NCBI GenBank assembly: GCA_900752905.1
Contig: CAADWX010000016.1
Span: 1-10,954 of the forward strand
Length of the DNA: 10,954 bases
Source: Bacilli bacterium
Lineage (GTDB): Bacteria; Bacillota_I; Bacilli_A; RF39; UBA660
Direction of reading: 5' to 3'
The translations under genes and the position numbers were made by a program. Under the pieces are notes generated by a model that ran no database searches, was not told where the DNA came from, and worked only from the letters and a program-made list of their open reading frames with translations. Positions 5,904-10,954 of the stretch are shown in pieces. The stretch's first letter is position 1; each line of letters starts with the position of its first letter.

Positions 5904-8066
5904 ATGATAGCTGAAGTATTAGTTGAAATAAATTTTAATAATAAGGAACAAACGTTTAGTTATTTGATACCTGATAATCTTAGTGTAGAACTTGGATGTA
6001 GAGTACTTGTACCTTTTGGTAATAGAAAATTAGAAGGTTTTGTACTTGATATACATGAAAACAATAATACTAGTACTAATTTAAAGACTATTGAAAATAT
6101 TTTAGATGAAAATCCTGTCTTAACAAGTGAATTAATAGAATTAGGTAAATATATGAGTAAGAAAACAATTTCATCTTTAATTAGTTGTTATCAAGCTATG
6201 TTACCTAAAGCTTTAAAAGCAAAAGCAAAAGTTAAAATAAACAAAAAGTTAATTAAATTTATTAAATTAAATATTGATTACAATGAAGCTTTAAATAATG
6301 CAAAGAATGATAAACAAAAAGAAATAATTAATAGTTTAAAAAATGGAGAAAAAAAATTAACAGATATAAGTTGTATTAATTCATCATATAAAACTCTTTT
6401 AAATAATGGAATTTTAAAAGAAATATTAGAAGAAGAATATAGAATAAAAAATAATACAAGTGTAACTAAAAGTAATATCATTTTAAACGATGAACAAAAA
6501 AATGCTGTATCTTCTATTTTGCTTGATAAATTTAAACCTTATCTTTTATTTGGAGTTACTGGTTCTGGAAAAACAGAAGTTTATATGCATGTAATAAAAA
6601 AAGTTATTGATTTAGGCCGTGAAGTTATTGTACTTGTACCTGAAATTAGTTTAACTCCACAACTTATTAATAATTTTAGAGAAAGATTTGGAGATAATAT
6701 TGCTATTTTACATAGTGGATTATCTGATGGTGAAAAATATGATGAATGGAGAAAGATAGAAAGACAAGAAGTAAAGATAGTTATTGGTGCGAGAAGCGCT
6801 ATATTCGCACCATTTACTAATTTAGGATTAATTGTTATGGATGAGGAACATGTATCAACTTATAAACAAGAAAATAATCCTAAATATTCAACACATGATA
6901 TGGCAATTTTTAGGGCCAAATATAATAATATACCTGTTATTTTTGGTAGTGCGACTCCATCAATTGAAAGTTATACAAGAGCTATTAATAATGTATATAA
7001 ATTAATTGAACTAAAAAAAAGAATAAATAATTCTCTTCCTAATGTAGAAATAATTGACATGAAAGATGAATATAAACACGGTAATAAAATTATATCATCT
7101 TCTTTAAAAGAAAAATTAGAAAGCATAATAGAGAGAAAAGAACAAGCTATTATTCTTTTAAATAGGCGTGGTTTTTCAACAATTACAACATGTAAAAATT
7201 GTGGTTATGTACATAAATGTAAAAATTGTGATATACCACTTACATATCATAAAAGTTCTAATTCTTATAAATGTCATTATTGTGGTTATACAACAAGTAA
7301 TTTAAGGGTATGTCCAGTTTGTAAATCAGATGACTTAGATAATATGGGACTAGGTACTGAAAAGTTAGAAGAATATATAAATAAAAATATAAAAGGAGCT
7401 AAAGTAATAAGGATGGATGTAGATACTACATCAAGAAAAGGTAGCCATGAGAGAATAATAAATTCTTTTAAAAATGGGGATGCTAATATATTACTAGGGA
7501 CACAAATGATAGCAAAAGGGCTTGATTTTCCTAATGTTACGCTTGTTGGTGTAATAAATGCTGATGCAACTCTAAATGTTCCTGATTTTAGAAGCTCTGA
7601 AAGGACTTTTCAACTTTTAAATCAAGTAAGTGGTAGAAGTGGAAGAGCTTCATTAAAGGGAAATGTTGTAATTCAAGCTTTTAATACAGATCATTATAGT
7701 ATTGTTTTAGCTTCTAAAAATAGATATTTAGATTTTTATGAAAAAGAAATAAGCTATAGAAAAAAATTATTATATCCTCCATATTGTAATTTAGCACTTA
7801 TTAAGATAAGTTCTAGATACGAAAATGAAGTAATTAATGAATCAAATAAAATTGTTAAATATTTAAATAGTGTTAAAGCAAAAGATGTAATTATTTTAGG
7901 CCCTTCAGCACCGTCAATGTATAAAATTAATAATACATTTAATATGCAAATAATACTTAAATATAAAAAAACAGAAAATATTTATAATCATTTACTTTAT
8001 ATAAAGAATCTTTATGATAATAAAAAAATAAAAGTTGAAATAGATATTAATCCAATAAAAATATGA
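5904..8066 (+). CDS. priA: Primosomal protein N' (replication restart helicase PriA)
   Basis: A 720-residue PriA, the 3'-to-5' superfamily 2 helicase that recognises stalled forks and reloads the replicative helicase. Domains in order: N-terminal 3'-DNA-binding domain (~1-100, AEVLVEINFNNKEQTFSYLIP), winged-helix-like region (~110-180), helicase lobe 1 with Walker A GVTGSGKT (217-224) and DEEH (313-316), a zinc-binding insertion with eight cysteines (Cys430, 433, 439, 442, 457, 460, 470, 473), and lobe 2 with GTQMIAKGLDF (532-542) and QVSGRSGR (574-581), then the C-terminal domain. Length is slightly short of typical Firmicute PriA (~730-800). Start: ATG with GAGGTG five bases upstream. It ends in TGA. 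In many Firmicutes priA is followed by def and fmt; here fmt follows only after a 669-base gap. Confidence 0.97.
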   Translation: MIAEVLVEINFNNKEQTFSYLIPDNLSVELGCRVLVPFGNRKLEGFVLDIHENNNTSTNLKTIENILDENPVLTSELIELGKYMSKKTISSLISCYQAMLPKALKAKAKVKINKKLIKFIKLNIDYNEALNNAKNDKQKEIINSLKNGEKKLTDISCINSSYKTLLNNGILKEILEEEYRIKNNTSVTKSNIILNDEQKNAVSSILLDKFKPYLLFGVTGSGKTEVYMHVIKKVIDLGREVIVLVPEISLTPQLINNFRERFGDNIAILHSGLSDGEKYDEWRKIERQEVKIVIGARSAIFAPFTNLGLIVMDEEHVSTYKQENNPKYSTHDMAIFRAKYNNIPVIFGSATPSIESYTRAINNVYKLIELKKRINNSLPNVEIIDMKDEYKHGNKIISSSLKEKLESIIERKEQAIILLNRRGFSTITTCKNCGYVHKCKNCDIPLTYHKSSNSYKCHYCGYTTSNLRVCPVCKSDDLDNMGLGTEKLEEYINKNIKGAKVIRMDVDTTSRKGSHERIINSFKNGDANILLGTQMIAKGLDFPNVTLVGVINADATLNVPDFRSSERTFQLLNQVSGRSGRASLKGNVVIQAFNTDHYSIVLASKNRYLDFYEKEISYRKKLLYPPYCNLALIKISSRYENEVINESNKIVKYLNSVKAKDVIILGPSAPSMYKINNTFNMQIILKYKKTENIYNHLLYIKNLYDNKKIKVEIDINPIKI

Positions 8067-8068
8067 AG

Positions 8069-8271
8069 ATGTAGAAATGTAATAATATAAATGAAATTAT
8101 AAATAAAATAAGAGAAATGGATTATGATAAAGAAATTTGTATTGCAGAATTAACATGTTATAATCCAGAAACTAATTTTGTAGAACCCATGGATCAAATG
8201 AAATCTATGTTCATAATCTCGGTAAAAAGATAAAACTTTCAGAACTAGAACAATATATAAAAGAAAGCTAG
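8069..8271 (+). pseudogene. Broken small gene (about 65 codons) after priA
   Basis: Starting three bases after the priA stop, ATG (8069) is followed at once by TAG (8072-8074). That frame then stays open (KCNNINEIINKIREMDYDKE..., then ELTCYNPETNFVEPMD) until TAA at 8231. A second frame carries on plausibly from about 8191 (GSNEIYVHNLGKKIKLSEL... ending ES, TAG at 8269-8271). The two join into one sensible soluble sequence if one frameshift between ~8180 and 8200 is corrected. An early stop plus a frameshift indicates a decayed gene. I do not recognise the family. The alternative start ATG 8117 avoids the early stop but not the frameshift. Confidence 0.5.
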
Positions 8272-8301
8272 ATACTACTTATTTCAGTGATAGAGTAATT
8301 T

Positions 8302-8330
8302 TTGACAAAACTTAATAAATATGTTATTAT
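8302..8330 (+). promoter_or_regulatory. Consensus promoter of the antisense RNA (putative antitoxin)
   Basis: TTGACA (8302-8307), a 17-base spacer and TATTAT (8325-8330) with an extended TGT (8322-8324). This is the best promoter in the window and no open reading frame follows it. Initiation is expected near 8337. Confidence 0.85.
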
Positions 8331-8353
8331 GAATATGTCAAAGAAATTTGCAT

Positions 8354-8399
8354 AAAATAAAAAGGGAATACTTAACTTTGCCGAGTTGAGTACTTGCCC
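8354..8399 (-). terminator. Likely terminator of the toxin mRNA (minus strand)
   Basis: On the minus strand the quasi-palindrome 8364-8399 forms a hairpin and is followed by TTTTTATTTTA (8363 down to 8353), a good T-tract. The toxin mRNA would therefore end near 8356, giving about 250 bases. The stronger stem at 8411-8448 has only a TTT tail in this direction. Confidence 0.6.
8364..8399 (+). repeat. Inverted-repeat copy A (quasi-palindromic)
   Basis: A 36-base element: GGGAATACTTAACT, a TTGCCG loop, then AGTTGAGTACTTGCCC, self-complementary apart from small bulges. A shorter, inverted version lies at 8576-8602 (copy B). Read on the plus strand it is the 5' hairpin of the antisense RNA; on the minus strand it is the 3' end of the toxin mRNA. 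Confidence 0.8.
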
Positions 8400-8410
8400 A
8401 TATTTATGGT

Positions 8411-8448
8411 AAAGCACTTAATCTATGCTAGATTGAGTGCTGTTTTTC
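8411..8448 (+). terminator. Intrinsic terminator of the antisense RNA
   Basis: AGCACTTAATCT (8413-8424) pairs with AGATTGAGTGCT (8430-8441), twelve pairs with one G-T, around a five-base loop. GTTTTTCTT follows. Confidence 0.85.
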
Positions 8449-8460
8449 TTATATAGTTTA

Positions 8461-8544
8461 CTACTTTTCTAAAGTAAAAAGTAAGGCTATTAGTAAGAAG
8501 ATAATAATGATTAAAGAAGAGATTAAAAAATCTTTCTTATACAT
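8461..8544 (-). CDS. Putative type I toxin: 27-residue hydrophobic peptide
   Basis: A 28-codon minus-strand frame (ATG 8544-8542, TAG 8463-8461). A short basic/acidic N-terminus (MYKKDF) is followed by ~18 almost purely hydrophobic residues (Leu, Ile, Phe, Ala; including SSLIIIIFLLIALL) and a charged end (TLEK). That is the form of a single membrane-spanning peptide like type I toxins (Fst, TxpA, BsrG, holin-like toxins). Its ribosome site is a perfect AAGGAGG (8560-8554) nine bases upstream, among the strongest in the window. A consensus promoter (8610-8638), an SD-masking leader hairpin and a convergent antisense RNA surround it. I do not see the Fst-family Pro/Gly pattern, so family is open; the holin-like toxin family is the nearest by general shape. 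Action on the membrane is inference. Confidence 0.75.
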   Translation of the reverse strand: MYKKDFLISSLIIIIFLLIALLFTLEK

Positions 8545-8552
8545 AACTATCA

Positions 8553-8578
8553 GCCTCCTTCCTTATTTAGTTGGAGGC
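8553..8578 (-). promoter_or_regulatory. Leader hairpin masking the toxin ribosome binding site
   Basis: In the minus-strand transcript GCCTCC (8578-8573) pairs perfectly with GGAGGC (8558-8553) around a 14-base loop, enclosing most of the AAGGAGG ribosome site. In this AT-rich region a six-pair all-GC-heavy stem aimed exactly at the Shine-Dalgarno is unlikely to be chance. It would keep translation low until opened. Confidence 0.75.
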
Positions 8579-8602
8579 AAGCACTCAACAGTTAAGTTTC
8601 CC
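8576..8602 (-). repeat. Inverted-repeat copy B in the toxin mRNA leader
   Basis: Read on the minus strand: GGGAAACTTAACTG then TTGAGTGCTTGCC (27 bases), starting at the predicted transcription start. It matches copy A (8364-8399, plus strand) apart from a seven-base deletion in the loop, a one-base gap and single changes. In the mRNA it is therefore complementary to the mRNA's own 3' end. Confidence 0.8.
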
Positions 8603-8609
8603 TATAAAA

Positions 8610-8638
8610 ATTATACTATATAAATTTTTACATAACAA
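8610..8638 (-). promoter_or_regulatory. Promoter of the toxin mRNA (minus strand)
   Basis: On the minus strand TTGTTA (8638-8633), a 17-base spacer and a perfect TATAAT (8615-8610). Initiation is expected at about 8603, with the transcript beginning AGGGAAAC, which gives a leader of about 58 bases. Confidence 0.8.
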
Positions 8639-8710
8639 GTGAACAATAGAAAATTTTTTTGAATGTAGTTGTATTTTATTAATTGAAAAATTTATTTCGC
8701 TAAAAAAATA

Positions 8711-8719
8711 TGATATAAT
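8711..8719 (+). promoter_or_regulatory. Extended -10 promoter of fmt
   Basis: TGA-TATAAT (8711-8719) with no good -35. Predicted initiation near 8726 overlaps the AAAGGTG ribosome site (8724-8730). It is divergent from the toxin promoter. Confidence 0.45.
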
Positions 8720-8735
8720 TAAAAAAGGTGATATT

Positions 8736-9713
8736 ATGGAAGAAAATTTAAATATTGAGAATATAGAAGTTAAAGAAGAGTTAAGAATAGTTTTTATGGG
8801 AACACCAGATTTTGCCAGATGTGTATTAGAAGGTATTTGCTCTAAATATAAAGTACGAGCTATTGTAACACAACCTGATAAAGAAGTTGGAAGAAAAAAA
8901 GAAATAAAAATTTCTCCTGTAAAAGAATATGCGAATGATAATCTTATTTTATGTCTTCAGCCAGAACGCATCAAAGATGCAACAGATGAAATAATTAGTT
9001 TAAAACCTAATATGATAATTACTTGTGCATATGGGCAAATTCTTCCAAGAGAATTACTTGTTATGCCTAAATATGGTTGTATTAATGTACATGCATCTCT
9101 TCTTCCTTTATTAAGAGGAGGAGCTCCTATTCAAAGAAGCATTATGGAAGGACATAAAAAAACAGGTATTACAATTATGCATATGTCACCATATATGGAT
9201 GAAGGGGATATAATAGTTGAAAAAGAAATACCTATTTTAGATGAAGATAACTATACATCATTAAATGAAAAATTAAGTGTTGTAGGACGTGATTTATTAC
9301 TTGAAGTTATACCACAATTATATGATGGAATTGCTCCAAGAAAAGAACAAGATTCTACATTAGCTACATATGCTCCAATAATAAAAAAAGAAGATGAAAG
9401 AATAGTCTTTAACAAAACAACAAGACAAATTGTAAATCAAATAAGAGGACTTAGCGACGTACCTGGTGCATATTGTATGTTTGAAGGTAAAAGAGTAAAA
9501 GTATTTAAGGCATATGCAACAGAAAATTCTTTTAATGGATGTATGAATGGCGAAGTTACTGCAATCTACAAAGATGGATTTGGAGTAAAGGTAGAAAATG
9601 GGGAAGTTGTGTTTACTGAAATACAAATGGAAGGTAAACAAAGAATGAATGCATCAAGTTATATAAATGGCCTTCAAAATAAAGATAAATTTATTGGAAG
9701 GGTGTTTGAATAA
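8736..9713 (+). CDS. fmt: Methionyl-tRNA formyltransferase
   Basis: A 325-residue Fmt that formylates the amino group of Met on initiator tRNA using 10-formyl-tetrahydrofolate. Evidence: IVFMGTPDFA at the start of the Rossmann-like domain (18-27), QPDKEVGR (46-53), AYGQILP (98-104), then INVHASLLPLLRGGAPIQ (116-133) with catalytic Asn117 and His119, and MDEGDI with Asp155, followed by the C-terminal OB-like tRNA-binding domain (~220-320). Relative to family members that begin directly with the IVFMGTPDFA strand, it has an extra acidic N-terminal stretch (MEENLNIENIEVKEE); the AAAGGTG site five bases before ATG 8736 supports this start. The usual partner def is not adjacent. The next gene starts two bases after its stop. 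Confidence 0.96.
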   Translation: MEENLNIENIEVKEELRIVFMGTPDFARCVLEGICSKYKVRAIVTQPDKEVGRKKEIKISPVKEYANDNLILCLQPERIKDATDEIISLKPNMIITCAYGQILPRELLVMPKYGCINVHASLLPLLRGGAPIQRSIMEGHKKTGITIMHMSPYMDEGDIIVEKEIPILDEDNYTSLNEKLSVVGRDLLLEVIPQLYDGIAPRKEQDSTLATYAPIIKKEDERIVFNKTTRQIVNQIRGLSDVPGAYCMFEGKRVKVFKAYATENSFNGCMNGEVTAIYKDGFGVKVENGEVVFTEIQMEGKQRMNASSYINGLQNKDKFIGRVFE

Positions 9714-9714
9714 A

Positions 9715-10404
9715 ATGGAAGAAAAAAAGTCAAAATGGAAAATTTTTAAAGAAGCATGGCATGATCCAAAGAAACATGCAATTATATGTTTGATTTTATA
9801 TGCAATATTTTTCTTAAGTATATTTGTAATTTATAAAATAACGGAAATAACTTCTTCTATTAAATATGAAGATAATGATAAATATCAAGAAGAAAGTATA
9901 TTAGAAAAATATAAAAAAATGGATAATTATGAATATAGTTATAATATAAATTATAATAATATAATATATAATATTGATGGAACTATATATAATAAATATG
10001 AAAAATTTATTTTAAATAATACAAAAGAAAATTTTTATATAGAAAATAATGGCCTAGAATTTGATAATAATTATTTAGAGTTAGAAAATAAATTGAATTT
10101 AAATTTAGAAAACTTAAAACCATATAATATTTATAATATTATAAATGATATAGAACCAAATGAAACCACTGAGTATAAAGATGGTTCAAAGAAAGAAATA
10201 TATAATTTAAAATTAGAAAATATTAAAGGTATATTGAAACAAAATTATTCTAATTTATCTGATGATGTCATTATAACTTTATATAGTGAAAATGATAAAA
10301 TAAATAAAATAGAAATTGATATAGATACATCTTTATTAAAAGAAAATATAGTTATAGAATATAAAAATATAGGTAATATTAGTGATTTTAGTATAAATAG
10401 TTGA
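9715..10404 (+). CDS. Hypothetical one-TM membrane protein
   Basis: A 229-residue protein, no recognised family. A short cytoplasmic basic N-terminus (KKSKWKIFKEAWHDPKKH) precedes one TM helix (~21-41), and the rest (~45-229) is an Asn/Glu/Lys/Tyr-rich extracytoplasmic domain with no cysteine, probably beta-rich. It is a signal-anchor protein, outside the cytoplasm. The ATG at 9715 is chosen over an in-frame ATG at 9667 inside fmt: it follows the fmt TAA by one base, GGAAGGGTG lies 10 bases upstream, and the extra N-terminal residues would be read from fmt coding sequence. Its tight coupling to fmt, and secG next, suggest an envelope role, but this is only context. Confidence 0.75.
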   Translation: MEEKKSKWKIFKEAWHDPKKHAIICLILYAIFFLSIFVIYKITEITSSIKYEDNDKYQEESILEKYKKMDNYEYSYNINYNNIIYNIDGTIYNKYEKFILNNTKENFYIENNGLEFDNNYLELENKLNLNLENLKPYNIYNIINDIEPNETTEYKDGSKKEIYNLKLENIKGILKQNYSNLSDDVIITLYSENDKINKIEIDIDTSLLKENIVIEYKNIGNISDFSINS

Positions 10405-10429
10405 AAAATAAAAAAAATTATGTTAAATT
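10401..10429 (+). promoter_or_regulatory. Candidate secG promoter overlapping the upstream stop codon
   Basis: TTGAAA (10401-10406), a 17-base spacer ending in TGT, and TAAATT (10424-10429). The -35 overlaps the TGA of the preceding gene. The -10 is only a 4/6 match, so secG may also be read from upstream. Confidence 0.4.
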
Positions 10430-10451
10430 TATATAGGTAGAGGTGAGAGAT

Positions 10452-10661
10452 ATGCAAATAATACTAATGATTGTTTGTTTCTTATTAATTGGTATAGTTT
10501 TAATTCAACCAAGTAAAGCTGACACAAATAATGCTTTATCAGGTGGAAATGATAATTTATTTAAAAATAGGAAAGAAAGAGGAGGAGAGTTATTTATAAC
10601 TAGACTTACTCTTTGTTTAGGAATTGCTTATTTTGTAATTTGTATGATTCAAGGATTTTAG
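10452..10661 (+). CDS. secG: Preprotein translocase subunit SecG
   Basis: A 69-residue two-TM protein, the small SecYEG channel subunit that assists SecA-driven export. The visible pattern is family-typical: first helix (IILMIVCFLLIGIVLIQ, ~2-18) ending in a polar IVLIQPSKAD, an ALSGGNDNLF loop (~28-37, equivalent to the LSGAFGG...LFG motif), a charged RKERGGELFITRLT segment (~40-53) and a second helix. Start: ATG 10452 has AGAGGTG six bases upstream; a GTG at 10443 lies within that ribosome site and is not preferred. A terminator begins at its stop codon. Confidence 0.9.
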   Translation: MQIILMIVCFLLIGIVLIQPSKADTNNALSGGNDNLFKNRKERGGELFITRLTLCLGIAYFVICMIQGF

Positions 10662-10686
10662 AAGTATTTTATACTTCTTTTATTTT
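10660..10686 (+). terminator. Intrinsic terminator after secG
   Basis: AGAAGTAT (10660-10667) pairs with ATACTTCT (10671-10678) around TTT and is followed by TTTATTTTT. It includes the last two bases of the secG stop codon. Confidence 0.8.
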
Positions 10687-10702
10687 TATGAAAGGATAAA
10701 AT

Positions 10703-10954
10703 ATGAAAAAAATATTAATTTTATTATTAGCTTTTTTTGTTGTAGGATGTAAAAATAATAAAAATAAAGTTATAAATATAAAAGATGAATCTGTTATAAA
10801 TAATTTGAATTTTAAAACACTTGCTGTAATAAAAGTAAATGGTTTATATTCTATTTCAACACAGATACTTAATAATGGAGATAAATCAAAAATTGATTCT
10901 TTTGATATAGTTATAAAAGATAAGAATAGTAATGTTTTAACAATTTTAAAAGGT
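10703..10954 (+). CDS. Lipoprotein, 5' part
   Basis: An open frame of 84 codons running off the window end. The N-terminus MKKILILLLAFFVVGCKNN is a type II signal peptide with lipobox VVGC: cleavage before Cys16, lipidation and anchoring on the outer face of the membrane are expected. After a Lys/Asn linker come beta-like segments (FKTLAVIKVNGLYSISTQIL, then KIDSFDIVIKDKNSNVLT) that resemble an FxLYD-like extracellular domain, but the family cannot be fixed from this part. ATG 10703 has AAAGGA six bases upstream. It follows the secG terminator by about 16 bases; I see no clear own promoter, so partial read-through is possible. Confidence 0.75.
   Translation, partial: MKKILILLLAFFVVGCKNNKNKVINIKDESVINNLNFKTLAVIKVNGLYSISTQILNNGDKSKIDSFDIVIKDKNSNVLTILKG

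Larger units (their letters stand above)
8337..8448 (+). ncRNA. Putative type I antitoxin RNA
   Basis: About 110 bases between the consensus promoter (8302-8330) and the intrinsic terminator (8411-8448), with no usable reading frame. It would fold into two hairpins: the quasi-palindrome at 8364-8399 and the terminator stem. It is transcribed convergently with the small-peptide mRNA on the other strand and would be perfectly complementary to that mRNA's 3' end over roughly 90 bases. It can also pair with the mRNA leader through the related repeat (ACUUAAC with GUUGAGU). By analogy with RNA II of Fst/par, RatA and SR4, it would block translation or trigger decay of the toxin mRNA. The RNA ends are inferred. 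Confidence 0.7.

Noticed and set aside
6278..6481. Minus-strand 67-residue hydrophobic frame inside priA
   Set aside because: Lies wholly within conserved priA coding sequence and is a composition shadow.
8069..8071. TGA as Trp (Mycoplasma-type code) in view of the AT-rich, Mollicute-like genome
   Set aside because: priA, the Asn-rich gene and the one-TM gene end at TGA at sensible points, the Asn-rich gene's TGA overlaps the next gene's start, and Trp is encoded by TGG throughout.
8337..8448. Riboswitch, T-box or tRNA-like element upstream of fmt
   Set aside because: The RNA has its own promoter and terminator and ends almost 300 bases before fmt. I see no T-box TGGNACC-type motif, no tRNA arms, and the repeat relation to the minus-strand leader fits an antisense RNA better.
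9360..9641. Minus-strand 93-residue frame within fmt
   Set aside because: Antisense to the conserved Fmt C-terminal domain, no ribosome site, composition shadow.
9667..9714. ATG at 9667 as start of the gene after fmt
   Set aside because: This would place the start inside fmt; ATG 9715, just after the fmt stop with a fitting ribosome site, gives a typical basic N-terminus before the TM helix.
10245..10457. Minus-strand 70-residue frame
   Set aside because: Overlaps the hypothetical one-TM gene and the secG start; AT-composition shadow without signals of its own.
1..10954. CRISPR array or insertion sequence
   Set aside because: No regularly spaced repeats, terminal inverted repeats with a transposase, or cas-like frames are visible.

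Overview
The window is very AT-rich, with AT-rich codon choice, strong AGGAGG-like ribosome binding sites and sharp TATAAT boxes. Together with the gene set (YfhO, PriA, RnhB, Fmt, SecG, small multidrug-export protein, many Asn/Lys/Ile-rich hypotheticals) this suggests a low-GC Firmicute, probably an uncultured gut Bacilli lineage related to the Mollicutes (RF39-like). TGA ends several genes at their family-typical lengths (priA at 8064-8066, for example), so the code is the standard bacterial one, not the Mycoplasma code. No tRNA, rRNA, CRISPR array or insertion sequence was seen.

Layout. 1-780: the 3' part of a pilin-like or surface protein with a lectin-like C-terminus, ending in a terminator. 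832-3183: a YfhO-family polytopic membrane protein, convergent with a small coiled-coil protein (3191-3460, minus) across a shared bidirectional terminator. 3554-4993: a tightly overlapping operon of rnhB, an Asn-rich 99-aa protein and an MBL-fold hydrolase. 4994-5194: an intergenic stretch with a candidate Pho-box-like promoter that now drives no intact gene. 5256-5816: small multidrug-export family membrane protein. 5904-8066: priA. 8067-8735: 669 bases without a conventional gene. 8736-10661: fmt, a one-TM hypothetical and secG. 10703-10954: start of a lipoprotein.

The most interesting part is the priA-fmt gap. It holds a frameshifted pseudogene and then a compact locus with the hallmarks of a type I toxin-antitoxin system. 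A consensus promoter on the plus strand (8302-8330) drives a short RNA ending at an intrinsic terminator (8411-8448). A consensus promoter on the minus strand (8610-8638) drives a convergent mRNA for a 27-residue hydrophobic peptide (8461-8544). The mRNA leader can fold the perfect Shine-Dalgarno into a GC-rich hairpin. Related inverted-repeat copies lie at the mRNA's 5' and 3' ends and could pair with each other over about 25 bp. The antisense RNA covers the mRNA 3' end. This resembles the Fst/par, TxpA/RatA and BsrG/SR4 families, but the peptide does not obviously carry the Fst consensus, so it may be a new toxin family.

Most other genes are housekeeping functions: RNA primer and hybrid removal (RnhB), replication restart (PriA), initiator tRNA formylation (Fmt) and protein export (SecG).
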